Assembly: GCA_965230205.1 (NCBI GenBank) | Contig: OZ245996.1 | Coordinates: 1,674,001-1,738,000, forward strand | Reading direction: 5' to 3' | Source of the DNA: CANLBN01 sp965230205 | Lineage (GTDB): Bacteria > Pseudomonadota > Gammaproteobacteria > Pseudomonadales > Cellvibrionaceae | DNA length: 64,000 nucleotides | Part shown: positions 52,070 through 60,008 of the stretch, piece by piece | How positions within the stretch are numbered: position 1 is the first letter of the stretch | Layout: every line of letters starts with the position of its first letter | Notes under the pieces: generated by a model | What the model saw: only the letters and a program-made list of their open reading frames with translations | What the model was told of the DNA's origin: nothing | Database searches by the model: none | Made by a program: the position numbers and the translations under genes

Positions 52070-52402
52070 GTGGCATATGACCCTGGATTAGCCGAAAGGT
52101 TACATGATTATTTTGCCGATCGCCCTGAGGTCGAGGTGAAAAGAATGTTCGGCGGCCTGTGTTTTATGGTGGCTAAGCATATGTGCTGCGGCATCATCGG
52201 CGAAAAACTCATGGCTCGTGTAGGCCCAGAGAAATATGATGAATACTTAGAGCATCCGCATGCCACTGAAATGGATTTTACCGGTAAGCCTATGAAGGGC
52301 ATTATATACGTATTGCCAGAGGGGCTGGAAAGTGATGAGGAGTTAGAGTATTGGCTAAATGTATGCGAGTCTTTTATTCGTTTGCTTCCTCCTAAGTGGT
52401 AG
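52070..52402 (+). CDS. TfoX N-terminal domain protein
   Basis: The 110-residue product starts with GTG at 52070, 11 bp after the previous stop. It is a stand-alone TfoX-N domain: EVKRMFGGLCFMVAKHMCCGIIGEKLMARVGPEKYDEYL, then MKGIIYVLPEGLESDEELEYWL. Single-domain members are common and not known to regulate competence, unlike full-length TfoX/Sxy. It ends close to a bidirectional terminator. Confidence 0.88.
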   Translation: MAYDPGLAERLHDYFADRPEVEVKRMFGGLCFMVAKHMCCGIIGEKLMARVGPEKYDEYLEHPHATEMDFTGKPMKGIIYVLPEGLESDEELEYWLNVCESFIRLLPPKW

Positions 52403-52504
52403 CGTACGTAATAATATAGTGATGAGTATATTGTTGCCAGTATCAAACGCTTTCGTATGCCATAACGTTTTACATGATTTGCAAGAGTGTCGAATGATAT
52501 AAAC

Positions 52505-52538
52505 CTAATAAGCACTTCTCTAAAGAAGCGCTTATTAG
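52505..52538. terminator. Bidirectional terminator between TfoX-N and RTX genes
   Basis: CTAATAAGC at 52505-52513 and GCTTATTAG at 52530-52538 pair perfectly, and inner CTTCT/AGAAG extends the stem across one mismatch to a small CTAA loop. It lies between convergent genes ending at 52402 and 52551. T-rich sequence follows on each side, though not a long run. Confidence 0.7.
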
Positions 52539-52550
52539 AGTCGTTCTCTT

Positions 52551-53810
52551 TTATTTGCCTAGTGCATTTTCTGTTTCAGTCACTTTCGCTGTATTCGCTC
52601 TTACACTATTGGATAATGCTTCTAATACAGAATTTTTATTCAATATTTCAAACCCTTTTTTATCTGCACCATCAGCTTCTTCAAATACTAAGCCATTGCT
52701 CTCAGATATTAAATCATTGCAATGGACTTTATCCTTTGTCGTAATGACTTGCTTCATATCACCTTTAACATTCTGGTCCATATTGTTCCACTGAACTGCG
52801 GAGTCACTTTGGCCATCAAGAATAGTGACATCACTAGACAGTGTGAAATTTGTATTTCTGCCGAAGTCAACGGTTTTGATATGGATTTCTGTACCATCAT
52901 CTAGCTTAAATACGGCATCTTTTTTAAAGTCAAAACTGCGTTTCCCATCGACGTCAACGTGAGGGTCTCCCCAAATGCGATAAACCTCACCGGTGTTTTT
53001 GTTTTCGACTAAGAGTTGAGAGTTGCTTTCTAATGCTGTAATTTTATAGTTTATATTTTCCCAACTAGCAGTCCCTTTTTCTTTATTGAAGCTAGTTTCA
53101 GGTTTAACGGCTGTATCAGCATGAATACCGTCGTCGCCTTGGTCGCCAAAAATAAGGTCTGTGCCACGCCCGCCTTCGATAGTGTCATTGCCTCTACCAC
53201 CAAAAATAGTATCGTTGCCTTTGCCACCGTGAATGCAGTCGTCACCCTTGCCACCAAAAATGACATCGTTACCGCGTCCGCCTTTGATGTTGTCGTCGCC
53301 TTTTCCACCAAAGATAACATCGCTTCCTCGTCCACCTTTAATGTCATCGTCACCTGCTCCACCAAAGATTAAATCTTTTCCTCGGCCGCCTTTTATGGTG
53401 TCATCGCCTTTGCCACCAAAAATTAAATCATTACCTCGGCCACCATAAATTGTCTCATTAGCTGAGCCGCCTATAATAAGATCGTTGCCTTTGCCGCCGC
53501 GAATCGTGATGTTTGGTTGAGAGGTGCATGCAGCACCAGATGACGTAATGCAATCATTACCTTTGCCGCCTTTGATTTCTAGGTTCTGTGCTTGTTCAGT
53601 AGTAAAGTGATATTTCTGCCCGTTAACAGTGACATCGACTGAACCATTAAAGTTAGTGTGAATATGAATAGCGTCGTTACCTTTACCTGCATCTATAGTG
53701 GTTTTTGCAGGGCGGCCCATAAAATATTCTACTGATACTTTTGCTTCGCAAGCGCAATCGAATATAGAGCTTGATTTTTTAGTGTGATTAACTGTATTGA
53801 ACAGATTCAT
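52551..53810 (-). CDS. RTX calcium-binding protein with DUF1521 autocleavage domain
   Basis: The ATG at 53810 has AAGGAG six bases upstream and gives 419 residues; an in-frame start at 53870 is less likely. Residues 105-230 are fourteen contiguous RTX nonapeptides (GGRGNDLIF, GGKGDDTIK and variants), which bind calcium in a beta roll after export. From about 232 to 345 a DUF1521 (MIIA) domain follows, with the cleavage motif G-D-P-H at 281-284 in IWGDPHVDVDGK. The NopE1 prototype cleaves itself between Asp and Pro when calcium is present. There is no Sec signal; type I export is typical of RTX proteins, but no ABC exporter is nearby. Confidence 0.9.
   Translation of the reverse strand: MNLFNTVNHTKKSSSIFDCACEAKVSVEYFMGRPAKTTIDAGKGNDAIHIHTNFNGSVDVTVNGQKYHFTTEQAQNLEIKGGKGNDCITSSGAACTSQPNITIRGGKGNDLIIGGSANETIYGGRGNDLIFGGKGDDTIKGGRGKDLIFGGAGDDDIKGGRGSDVIFGGKGDDNIKGGRGNDVIFGGKGDDCIHGGKGNDTIFGGRGNDTIEGGRGTDLIFGDQGDDGIHADTAVKPETSFNKEKGTASWENINYKITALESNSQLLVENKNTGEVYRIWGDPHVDVDGKRSFDFKKDAVFKLDDGTEIHIKTVDFGRNTNFTLSSDVTILDGQSDSAVQWNNMDQNVKGDMKQVITTKDKVHCNDLISESNGLVFEEADGADKKGFEILNKNSVLEALSNSVRANTAKVTETENALGK
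53121..53498 (-). repeat. RTX nonapeptide-coding tandem repeat
   Basis: Fourteen contiguous 27-bp units encode GGxGxDxIx nonapeptides of the RTX protein. They alternate mainly between a GGRGxDxIF and a GGKGDDxIK form, giving an approximate 54-bp super-repeat. Isolated units with the same pattern occur earlier in the protein at about residues 41 and 81. Confidence 0.9.
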
Positions 53811-54091
53811 TCTCGTCTCCTTGTGGCCTGTAAATAAATAACTCTGATTCTTTAAATAAAACGAATTCAATATGGTTTTAAATTGAATTTTTTATCATGG
53901 AGTTATTCAAACACTGTTTTTACAGAAACGGTATAAGGGCTTACCCTAACAAAAATATAGCAATGGCTATTGTTCCTGGTTTGATCGCATGCTGTGTTAC
54001 AAGCAATAAGGGAAAACCCTTAATTGCTAATTGTTGTAAAAATAGACTGGAGTGAGAGAGAAGGTCGAAAGGGTAATAATGTTATATGATA

Positions 54092-54418
54092 TTAAACGCA
54101 TTCAAATTCAGTTGCATCTTCAAGGCTGTCAAATTTGAATGTCGCTTGATTATTTTTTGTCTCGATAACTTTAATATTGATGTCATTATCGGTGCTACTT
54201 TCTTTAATATGAATCATATTGCCTTCAAGTGACCAAGAGCCGTGAGAGCTTGGTTTTTGATGAATCCAAGATGAAAAGGTATGATCTTTGTTTAATGAGA
54301 ACTCTTCATAAACAGTGTCACCGCTTTTGCTTTTATAAGCACCGTATAATGTTTTTTCATCAATACGGCTATTGTGTCGCGATGTTAAAATAGTGGAGAG
54401 TAGTGAGCGAATTTTCAT
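54092..54418 (-). CDS. Small uncharacterised protein, possible immunity partner
   Basis: The 108-residue product has a basic N-terminus without a clear signal peptide, then a lipocalin-like beta pattern (TLYGAYKSKSGDTVYEEFSLNKDHTFSSW, GSWSLEGNMIHIKE, NNQATFKFDSLEDAT). I know no specific family. It lies 41 bp downstream of the muramidase gene on the same strand, an arrangement typical of effector and immunity pairs, so a protective role is possible. The evidence for that is position only. Confidence 0.6.
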   Translation of the reverse strand: MKIRSLLSTILTSRHNSRIDEKTLYGAYKSKSGDTVYEEFSLNKDHTFSSWIHQKPSSHGSWSLEGNMIHIKESSTDNDINIKVIETKNNQATFKFDSLEDATEFECV

Positions 54419-54459
54419 TGTAAACCTTTATTGTGTTTCTTTCTAAATGTCGTAATTTA

Positions 54460-55353
54460 TTAATCAATGCTAGCCGGGCTGGGTTTGTTCATTGCCCTGA
54501 ATCTTTTATAAGCGGCGTCAATTCGAATATCGTACTTGCTTTGTGCGTAGCTAGGCCCGTTATAACAACGAGCAAAGGCTTCCCAATTTTTTTCCTGTAT
54601 TGCTATGAGCAAATTTTTATCATTCTTGATAAAGTTGGCAAAGGTATTTAAGTGCATGTACTCACTTATCATCATGTCTTGTACAAAAACCGAGACTGAC
54701 GAGTAACCTGCTTGCTTGTAGTGAGCCCCCATTATTTGAAAGCGGCCCCATGCTGTTGATTTTAATGCGGCTTGTTGGTCTAACACTGCCGCACGATAAA
54801 GTTTGGGGTATTGAAGTCTGCTGCCTTCATAGGAGTCTGGTGAATAAGGCCCAGAAATATCAGGGTGCGTTTTGCTGTATTTATCTTGTGTCAGTTGCCT
54901 GAAATAATGAGGTTCAAATAAAATTTTGGGTCTGCCCATATGGTCCCAGGCACTTTCTTTTGTCTCTACTTCTGCGACAGCTTTAATAGCCTCGACATCG
55001 CACTGTAATAGCAATGCAACTTTATGGTAGTCGCTGTCTTTCAGTGAATGCGTGTTAATGTTGTAGGATAGATTAAATACAGGATGCATTGGCCGAGGAA
55101 TTTTCGACATGTTCAAGCGAGCCAATGTAAAGCTATGAGGCTCAATGCGACCATTAGGTTTTTTTAACGCGCAGGCTCTTTTTTGAAATATCTCAATAGC
55201 ATTACTTAATTCTTTGTTATATGCACCTGTGGTTTTGATTACAAAAGGGGCTAACCATTGCTTATGAGAAATGAGCAAATCACGTATAACAGATACATCT
55301 TGCGGGTTATTTTTGCAACCTTTGCCAACGTTGGCTGAAATTTTCTTGGCCAT
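54460..55353 (-). CDS. N-acetylmuramidase with peptidoglycan-binding-like N-terminus
   Basis: The 297-residue protein has an N-terminal domain (about 1-85, VGKGCKNNPQDVSVIRDLLISH, then AIEIFQKRACAL) of the type that precedes toxin domains and binds peptidoglycan. A C-terminal N-acetylmuramidase domain (PF11860, DUF3380) follows. The catalytic Glu is expected in AVAEVETKESAWDHMGRPKILFEPHYF, and the STAWGRFQIMGAHYKQAGY motif is present. There is no signal peptide, so it needs a holin, a type VI system or lysis for delivery; none is encoded in the window. A possible immunity gene follows. Confidence 0.87.
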   Translation of the reverse strand: MAKKISANVGKGCKNNPQDVSVIRDLLISHKQWLAPFVIKTTGAYNKELSNAIEIFQKRACALKKPNGRIEPHSFTLARLNMSKIPRPMHPVFNLSYNINTHSLKDSDYHKVALLLQCDVEAIKAVAEVETKESAWDHMGRPKILFEPHYFRQLTQDKYSKTHPDISGPYSPDSYEGSRLQYPKLYRAAVLDQQAALKSTAWGRFQIMGAHYKQAGYSSVSVFVQDMMISEYMHLNTFANFIKNDKNLLIAIQEKNWEAFARCYNGPSYAQSKYDIRIDAAYKRFRAMNKPSPASID

Positions 55354-55734
55354 GCTAAGTCTTGTCCATCAGAAGTTTTCGTATTATTTTTTGAATATAT
55401 TTAAAAGACAACAATACATGATAAGTAAACCTTTACATATCATTGTGTTTTTCTTAAAAAGTGAAATTTTCTTTCTTAAAAATTTGGGAAAAGCGAGGTT
55501 ATTCAAATGATGGAGTTATGAGCTCCGGTTCCCTTTTTAACTGCAACCGTATGAACTGTTTTCCGAACACTATTTTACACTATTTAGGCTATCAGGTCGC
55601 TAGTGCTGAAATTGTGAGGCTGGTCACAAATTAAAACATGAATGCCAAAATGAGAGGTGTCTGTGAAGGTTTTGTGAGATTTAATAAGGCTATAAAGACA
55701 AGTCTATCTCTGGTATTGAGTGCTTAATAAGCAT
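55354..55734. other. Regulatory region upstream of the muramidase gene
   Basis: These 381 bp lie between the end of the saccharopine-dehydrogenase-like gene and the start of the muramidase gene, both on the minus strand. A CRP-like palindrome is present at 55612-55629 (separate entry). I see no coding region. Confidence 0.55.
55612..55629. promoter_or_regulatory. CRP/Vfr-type palindrome TTGTGA-N6-TCACAA
   Basis: TTGTGA GGCTGG TCACAA is a perfect match to the TGTGA-N6-TCACA consensus of CRP-family activators, with AT-rich flanks AAA and ATT. It lies about 260 bp before the muramidase start. The distance is rather long for direct activation unless the promoter is internal to the gap. Binding by CRP is inferred from the consensus. 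Confidence 0.55.
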
Positions 55735-56853
55735 TTATAATGTGTTTGTTTTGTCGACACTCCAGGAAATATCCATCATTTCCAGTGCATCAAGATATTC
55801 TGCGCGTGTAATAAATCCAATACATGGGTGCGCGCCTGTTGTTTTTATTTCTTGATTGACTATTTTTTTTGCCATCAGTATTGCAGGCATGCAAGGTATA
55901 TAAGGACCATCACCCGAGCGTGCGGTCAATTCAAAAGAGATAGCCATCTTGTGATTTTCTTTATCTTTACCCGTTAATGTCATATGAAAAGCACTGTTTG
56001 CACTGCCGAGCCAATCAAATAAAAATGACGTTCGCAATAACAAGGGGGCTGCACGATTTAAGTGCTTAATTAAGCCAATGCGAACCAACCAGGACAAGCT
56101 CCAAAGGGTGATGTGGATAAACGGTATTTCCAAGCCAGCATAAAAGCGAATAGTTTTTAATGTCGGATAGCGTTCAGGGAATAAAGTCAGGTCGGGTATA
56201 TCACAATTCCCTAGTAAGCGTGAGCCGAGGTGTTGATAACGATGGCGGTGTAAATGTTGCCAGCCATAAACATCCTGCATTTTTCCATTGATTAATGTTT
56301 TAAAAGGTTTTCCTGTGTAGCCTAAAATAGCGGCAGTTGTTGCTAAGCCTCGTGCGGTTTTCTGGGCTGTTGTAATGCCGTAGTCTACAGATTCAAGTTG
56401 CTTGAATTCTTTGCTGTAGTCATCAATTAATGCAGAGGTGAGGCAGGGGACAGAGCTTGCGCCGCTGCACACTAGCACATTATTTTTTCGTGCATCATTG
56501 TCAAGTTGAGTAATACTACTAACAAAGTCTCGACCATCAGCCAAATCAATATAATGCGTGTTGTGTTTAATGCAGGTCTGAGCAACACTGTATCCTTGCA
56601 CTTGAAATGGCCCAGAGGTGTGAATCACAATGTCTGGTTTAATTGTGGCAAGTGATTGTTCAAAATCTTGATGAATATCAATTGAAACGGCTTCAATAGA
56701 GTTGGCCGCTGTTGTATTGGCAGCTAACTCTTTAGCTTTTTCCAGAGCGCGGCCAGCAATAATTATTTGAATATTTTTTTCTTTTGCCAGCTCCTTGGAA
56801 ATAAAACTGCCAAAATTGCCATAGCCACCAATAATGAGAATGCGCTTAATCAT
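55735..56853 (-). CDS. Saccharopine-dehydrogenase-like NAD(P)-binding protein
   Basis: The 372-residue protein starts with a Rossmann motif (RILIIGGYGNFGSFISKELA), as in the saccharopine dehydrogenase and trans-acting enoyl reductase family. Further marks are VIHTSGPFQVQGYSVAQTCIKHNTHYIDLADGRDFV and VCSGASSVPCLTSALIDDY. The C-terminal part lacks the known substrate domain of lysine enzymes, so a different reductase activity is likely. A hydrophobic stretch near residue 250 may touch the membrane. It overlaps the preceding DCC-DUF4166 gene by 8 bp. Confidence 0.83.
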   Translation of the reverse strand: MIKRILIIGGYGNFGSFISKELAKEKNIQIIIAGRALEKAKELAANTTAANSIEAVSIDIHQDFEQSLATIKPDIVIHTSGPFQVQGYSVAQTCIKHNTHYIDLADGRDFVSSITQLDNDARKNNVLVCSGASSVPCLTSALIDDYSKEFKQLESVDYGITTAQKTARGLATTAAILGYTGKPFKTLINGKMQDVYGWQHLHRHRYQHLGSRLLGNCDIPDLTLFPERYPTLKTIRFYAGLEIPFIHITLWSLSWLVRIGLIKHLNRAAPLLLRTSFLFDWLGSANSAFHMTLTGKDKENHKMAISFELTARSGDGPYIPCMPAILMAKKIVNQEIKTTGAHPCIGFITRAEYLDALEMMDISWSVDKTNTL

Positions 56854-57859
56854 ATGTCTTCTTTATTGTGAAGTGTCCTTTATATTCATAAATTTTTCCC
56901 CACCATGGGTGAGTGATGTTAACAAACATCTCAAATGTACTATCGTCGATGGCAACTTCTTCGGCATGCCCTTTACCAATTAAAAAGGTTAACGGTACAG
57001 AAAGGTAGTGACCTAGAAAATGAATAATATAACCCCTGTGCTTGAGTTTGACTTTTCCATCTTCCCATAGATAATTCATTTTCCAACCAAGCCCGAAACG
57101 CATAATTTCGATCACTTCATTACCTTTGTTTTGTATCATTTTAGATTTAAAATAATAAGGCTTTCTGTTTTTAAAATGGAATAATCGATTAAAATAAAAT
57201 GCTCGTGTATTTTTATCGCTTTCGAAGTTGACTGTCACAGCTACATCATTTTCGGTATGAGGCGGTATGCCTCTTAATAACCAAAAAATAGGCGACAACA
57301 TTTTAATGGGGCCAGAGCATTTAAGATCTAACACACCATTAACAACGGTTATGTCATTAGTATAAGGCCTGTTAAGGTAATGTTTGCGTAAAACCTCAGG
57401 TAATTTATCCCAATCAACGCCGAATATATTTTTAAAAATAGGTTCATTTTTAAAGTTAAGGTTGTCAATGCGGGAAATATTTTTATGTTTTACAAGACGA
57501 TTACGTATACCACGCATCCATGGGTATAATATTTTAGCGATACTGTCAGACCAAAATAATGCTTTGTTGGTACGGTTAAAGAAACCTTTACTATCGCTAT
57601 ATTTCGCCATAAATCGAAGGGCATCTTTACCATGGTAAAACGACGGCTCATCGTAAATAATCATGCCTTCATCTAGGTCAAGCTGCCGTTTATTGACCTG
57701 TTGAATAAGTGGGTGATCCTTTTCTTCGCGGGCATTTAAAAGGCTCAGCTTGCCGTAATCTTCTTTTATGCGTAGCGCTAATGCGGCATTTTTACACAAG
57801 GGACAATCGCCATCGTAAATAAAATATAGGGTGCGGTGTTCATTTGAATGGTTAATCAT
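56846..57859 (-). CDS. DCC (DUF393) thiol-oxidoreductase fused to DUF4166
   Basis: The ATG at 57859 overlaps the preceding stop as ATGA and gives 337 residues; an earlier in-frame start would intrude on the upstream gene. An N-terminal DCC domain is seen (TLYFIYDGDCPLCKNAALAL, with the CxxC-like CPLCK motif at about residue 21). From about 155 to the end, a DUF4166 domain follows, starting at LPEVLRKHYL. The two domains are usually separate genes. It lies in the operon with DUF2269 and the reductase-like gene. The role is unknown; redox or lipid-related activity is inference. Confidence 0.82.
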   Translation of the reverse strand: MINHSNEHRTLYFIYDGDCPLCKNAALALRIKEDYGKLSLLNAREEKDHPLIQQVNKRQLDLDEGMIIYDEPSFYHGKDALRFMAKYSDSKGFFNRTNKALFWSDSIAKILYPWMRGIRNRLVKHKNISRIDNLNFKNEPIFKNIFGVDWDKLPEVLRKHYLNRPYTNDITVVNGVLDLKCSGPIKMLSPIFWLLRGIPPHTENDVAVTVNFESDKNTRAFYFNRLFHFKNRKPYYFKSKMIQNKGNEVIEIMRFGLGWKMNYLWEDGKVKLKHRGYIIHFLGHYLSVPLTFLIGKGHAEEVAIDDSTFEMFVNITHPWWGKIYEYKGHFTIKKTYD

Positions 57860-58323
57860 AAAGGCTTGGTCACCATAAGAAAAAAGATAATGACTAAACC
57901 AATAAATGCCGGCCAGCCTAATAAAAACCATAACCTGAATAATACAAAGTAGCGTTCAGGTAAGTCTGTTCCGTTATCATAACTTTGTATTAATAGGTTT
58001 TTAAGTTGTATTTGTATCCAGACCACAGGCAGCCAACATAGAGCCGCAATAATATAGAGAAGGTAAGTAATAACAAGCCACAAGCTTGTCCAGTCATACC
58101 CAGTTTTCCAGATGAGCCATAAGCCAGTTATGGGCTGCACAATGGCAGCGGGAAAAGTAAAGAGGTAGTCTGCGAGTACTGTATTTTTTGCAGCGTATAA
58201 CTTTTCATTAAGATTATCGGTAAAGTACGAACGGAACATAAAAAACGCAATACCCAGACCAGTTCCAAATAGAATGGTTGCGCTGATGATATGAATGGTT
58301 TTGACGGTAGAATATGCGTCCAT
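57856..58323 (-). CDS. DUF2269 family membrane protein
   Basis: The 155-residue protein has four membrane segments (about 8-28, 48-70, 78-104 and 128-150) and matches DUF2269 (KTIHIISATILFGTGLGIAFFMF, FPAAIVQPITGLWLIWKTGYDWTSLWL). The conserved His in the first helix hints at cofactor binding, but the function is unknown. It starts 17 bp after the CGNR gene and overlaps the DCC-DUF4166 gene by ATGA. Confidence 0.9.
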   Translation of the reverse strand: MDAYSTVKTIHIISATILFGTGLGIAFFMFRSYFTDNLNEKLYAAKNTVLADYLFTFPAAIVQPITGLWLIWKTGYDWTSLWLVITYLLYIIAALCWLPVVWIQIQLKNLLIQSYDNGTDLPERYFVLFRLWFLLGWPAFIGLVIIFFLMVTKPL

Positions 58324-58340
58324 GGCTGATCTCTGGTGCT

Positions 58341-58952
58341 TTATTTGGCTGCTCTAAACTTGTGAATTTTCGCACGGTTTCCGCAGGTTTTCATGCGGCA
58401 CCATTTTCGGCCTACGCCTCTGCCTTTATTTAGAAACAGTCCAGTGCAGCTTCCGCATTCAGCAATATTTTTTGTTTCTTCGCTAGATAGTAAGTCGTTG
58501 GCGCTTAGAATCAAACGAATACGAATGCTTGTAATGTTGGTTGAAGGTTTTGTCGAGGCTGAGATGGCCCAGCTAAAGTGTTGCTGGGTTTGGATAAGAG
58601 TGGATTCTGAATAGGCCCACTGTATCACTTGGCTAAGAGATGAGATGTCAGATGAGTTTGCACTTTTGCCTGCCGCAACGGAGCTGAATATTTTCCACCC
58701 CAGGTTTCGGAGTGAATGAAGCTCATTCAGCTCATGCTGTGCTGCTTTTGCTGAGCAAGTAGCTAGCGCTTTAGCCTCCTCTCCACTGAGGATCGCAGCA
58801 CATTCTGCCCATCGCAGTAACCCTTCCCAGTCAGGGATGGTATCCAGCTCCCGACTTTTGCCCAAATCGTCGAAGGTGTTAAGGAAGTCCAGAAAGGGGT
58901 GCCCGCCAAAGAAACCTAGCTTTTCCCAGTAATACTGTTTTTTTGTAACCAT
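58341..58952 (-). CDS. CGNR zinc-finger ABATE-domain regulator
   Basis: The 203-residue protein has an N-terminal ABATE domain (GFFGGHPFLDFLNTFDDLGKSRE, LLRWAECAAILS). A C-terminal zinc finger follows with C-x2-C and C-x4-C-type Cys pairs ending in WCRMKTCGNRAKIHKFR, the CGNR signature. Such proteins are DNA-binding regulators of stress or catabolic genes. It is divergent from the hydrolase gene at 59040, and the region between them holds four GGTTACA-like boxes. It is first in the operon with the DUF2269 and DCC genes. Confidence 0.9.
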   Translation of the reverse strand: MVTKKQYYWEKLGFFGGHPFLDFLNTFDDLGKSRELDTIPDWEGLLRWAECAAILSGEEAKALATCSAKAAQHELNELHSLRNLGWKIFSSVAAGKSANSSDISSLSQVIQWAYSESTLIQTQQHFSWAISASTKPSTNITSIRIRLILSANDLLSSEETKNIAECGSCTGLFLNKGRGVGRKWCRMKTCGNRAKIHKFRAAK

Positions 58953-59023
58953 TAATCCAATATATATAGGTTGCAGATAAAGGTCAAATTATGTAACCTT
59001 TTTATCTATTTTAATGGTTACAA
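58943..59023. promoter_or_regulatory. Four GGTTACA-type boxes between CGNR gene and hydrolase gene
   Basis: TTGTAACCATTA at 58943-58954 is mirrored by TAATGGTTACAA at 59012-59023, a perfect 12-bp inverted repeat 57 bp apart. Between them lie GGTTGCA at 58969-58975 and TGTAACC at 58992-58998, a second, imperfect inverted pair. The outer left box contains the start codon region of the CGNR gene. Such nested symmetry suggests a self-regulated operator for the CGNR protein; binding is inference. Confidence 0.5.
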
Positions 59024-59039
59024 GTGGCGAGGTGTTGAT

Positions 59040-59849
59040 ATGGCTTTATTATTAGAGCAGACCTTTAATTATCATGGACAATCTGTGGCGTGGGGTTGTA
59101 TGGGCGAGGGCGAGCCAATAGTAATGATTCATGGGTTTCCATGGTCGTCTCAATCATGGAGGAATATTGCCCCTTGGCTGGCACAGAAAAGGAAGGTTTT
59201 TTACTTTGATATGCTCGGCTGTGGTCAGTCAGAAAAAAGAGAGAGGCAGAATGTAGCCCCAAGTGTGCAAAATGAACTACTGGCTGAATTAATACTGTAC
59301 TGGGGACTGGTGCGGCCAGAAATTATTGCTCATGACTTTGGTGGCTTAGCAGCTCTGCGGGGTTATTATTTAAATAATTTACGCTACCGTAAGTTAACAC
59401 TTATTGATGCCGTGGCAGTGCTGCCATCGGGGTCGCCTTTTTATCGCCATGTTCGCGAGCATGAGTTGGTGTTTTCAACACTTCCTGCGTATGCGCATAA
59501 AGCATTATTTACTGCGTATATTCAGCAAGCTGCTCATAAGCCATTGTCAGAAGAAGTTGTTGAGCTATATGCACGGCCATATCTTGGCGATCTAGGGCAG
59601 CCAGCTTTCTATCGTCAAATTGCACAATCATCAGCTCAATGCATTGAAGAGGTTCAATCATTGTATGCACCAATAGATGGAGAGGTTCATTTAGTTTGGG
59701 GGGAAGGAGATACGTTTATTCCGACGTCACAAGGTAAAGAGTTAGCGCAGTTGATTGCTCCCAACAGTTTTACGTCAGTGCCTGATGCAGGCCATTTGAT
59801 TCAAGAAGATGCACCTGAGGCAATTATGGCGAGTATTTTATCGAGTTGA
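59040..59849 (+). CDS. Haloalkane-dehalogenase/epoxide-hydrolase-like hydrolase
   Basis: The ATG at 59040 has GAGGTG upstream, a better site than the in-frame start at 58971, and gives 269 residues. The fold is seen in GEPIVMIHGFPWSSQSWRNI (HGFP oxyanion motif), FDMLGCGQSEK, and the nucleophile elbow EIIAHDFGGLAALRGYY. Asp as nucleophile in HDFGG is typical of dehalogenases and epoxide hydrolases. The final His is in PDAGHLIQEDAP. It lacks a signal peptide. The substrate is unknown. It is divergent from the CGNR regulator. Confidence 0.85.
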   Translation: MALLLEQTFNYHGQSVAWGCMGEGEPIVMIHGFPWSSQSWRNIAPWLAQKRKVFYFDMLGCGQSEKRERQNVAPSVQNELLAELILYWGLVRPEIIAHDFGGLAALRGYYLNNLRYRKLTLIDAVAVLPSGSPFYRHVREHELVFSTLPAYAHKALFTAYIQQAAHKPLSEEVVELYARPYLGDLGQPAFYRQIAQSSAQCIEEVQSLYAPIDGEVHLVWGEGDTFIPTSQGKELAQLIAPNSFTSVPDAGHLIQEDAPEAIMASILSS

Positions 59850-60008
59850 ATAATTGGTCAACTACTTTATTCTTTTTTATCTTTCTCCTTTTTTTGTACT
59901 TTATGATTAACGATTTAAAAAAACGAGCAAGTAATACCGACGGTATTGTTCAATAATACTTTGTAAATATCACTGAGTAAGGATGAGTAAAAAATATAGA
60001 ATATAAGA

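Noticed and set aside
53051..53448. Open frames on both strands across the RTX repeat
   Set aside because: They result from the repeat composition; only the minus-strand frame of the RTX gene has a signal, domains and a ribosome site.
53121..53498. Regular repeats that could suggest a CRISPR array
   Set aside because: The units are 27 bp without distinct spacers, stay in frame and encode RTX nonapeptides.
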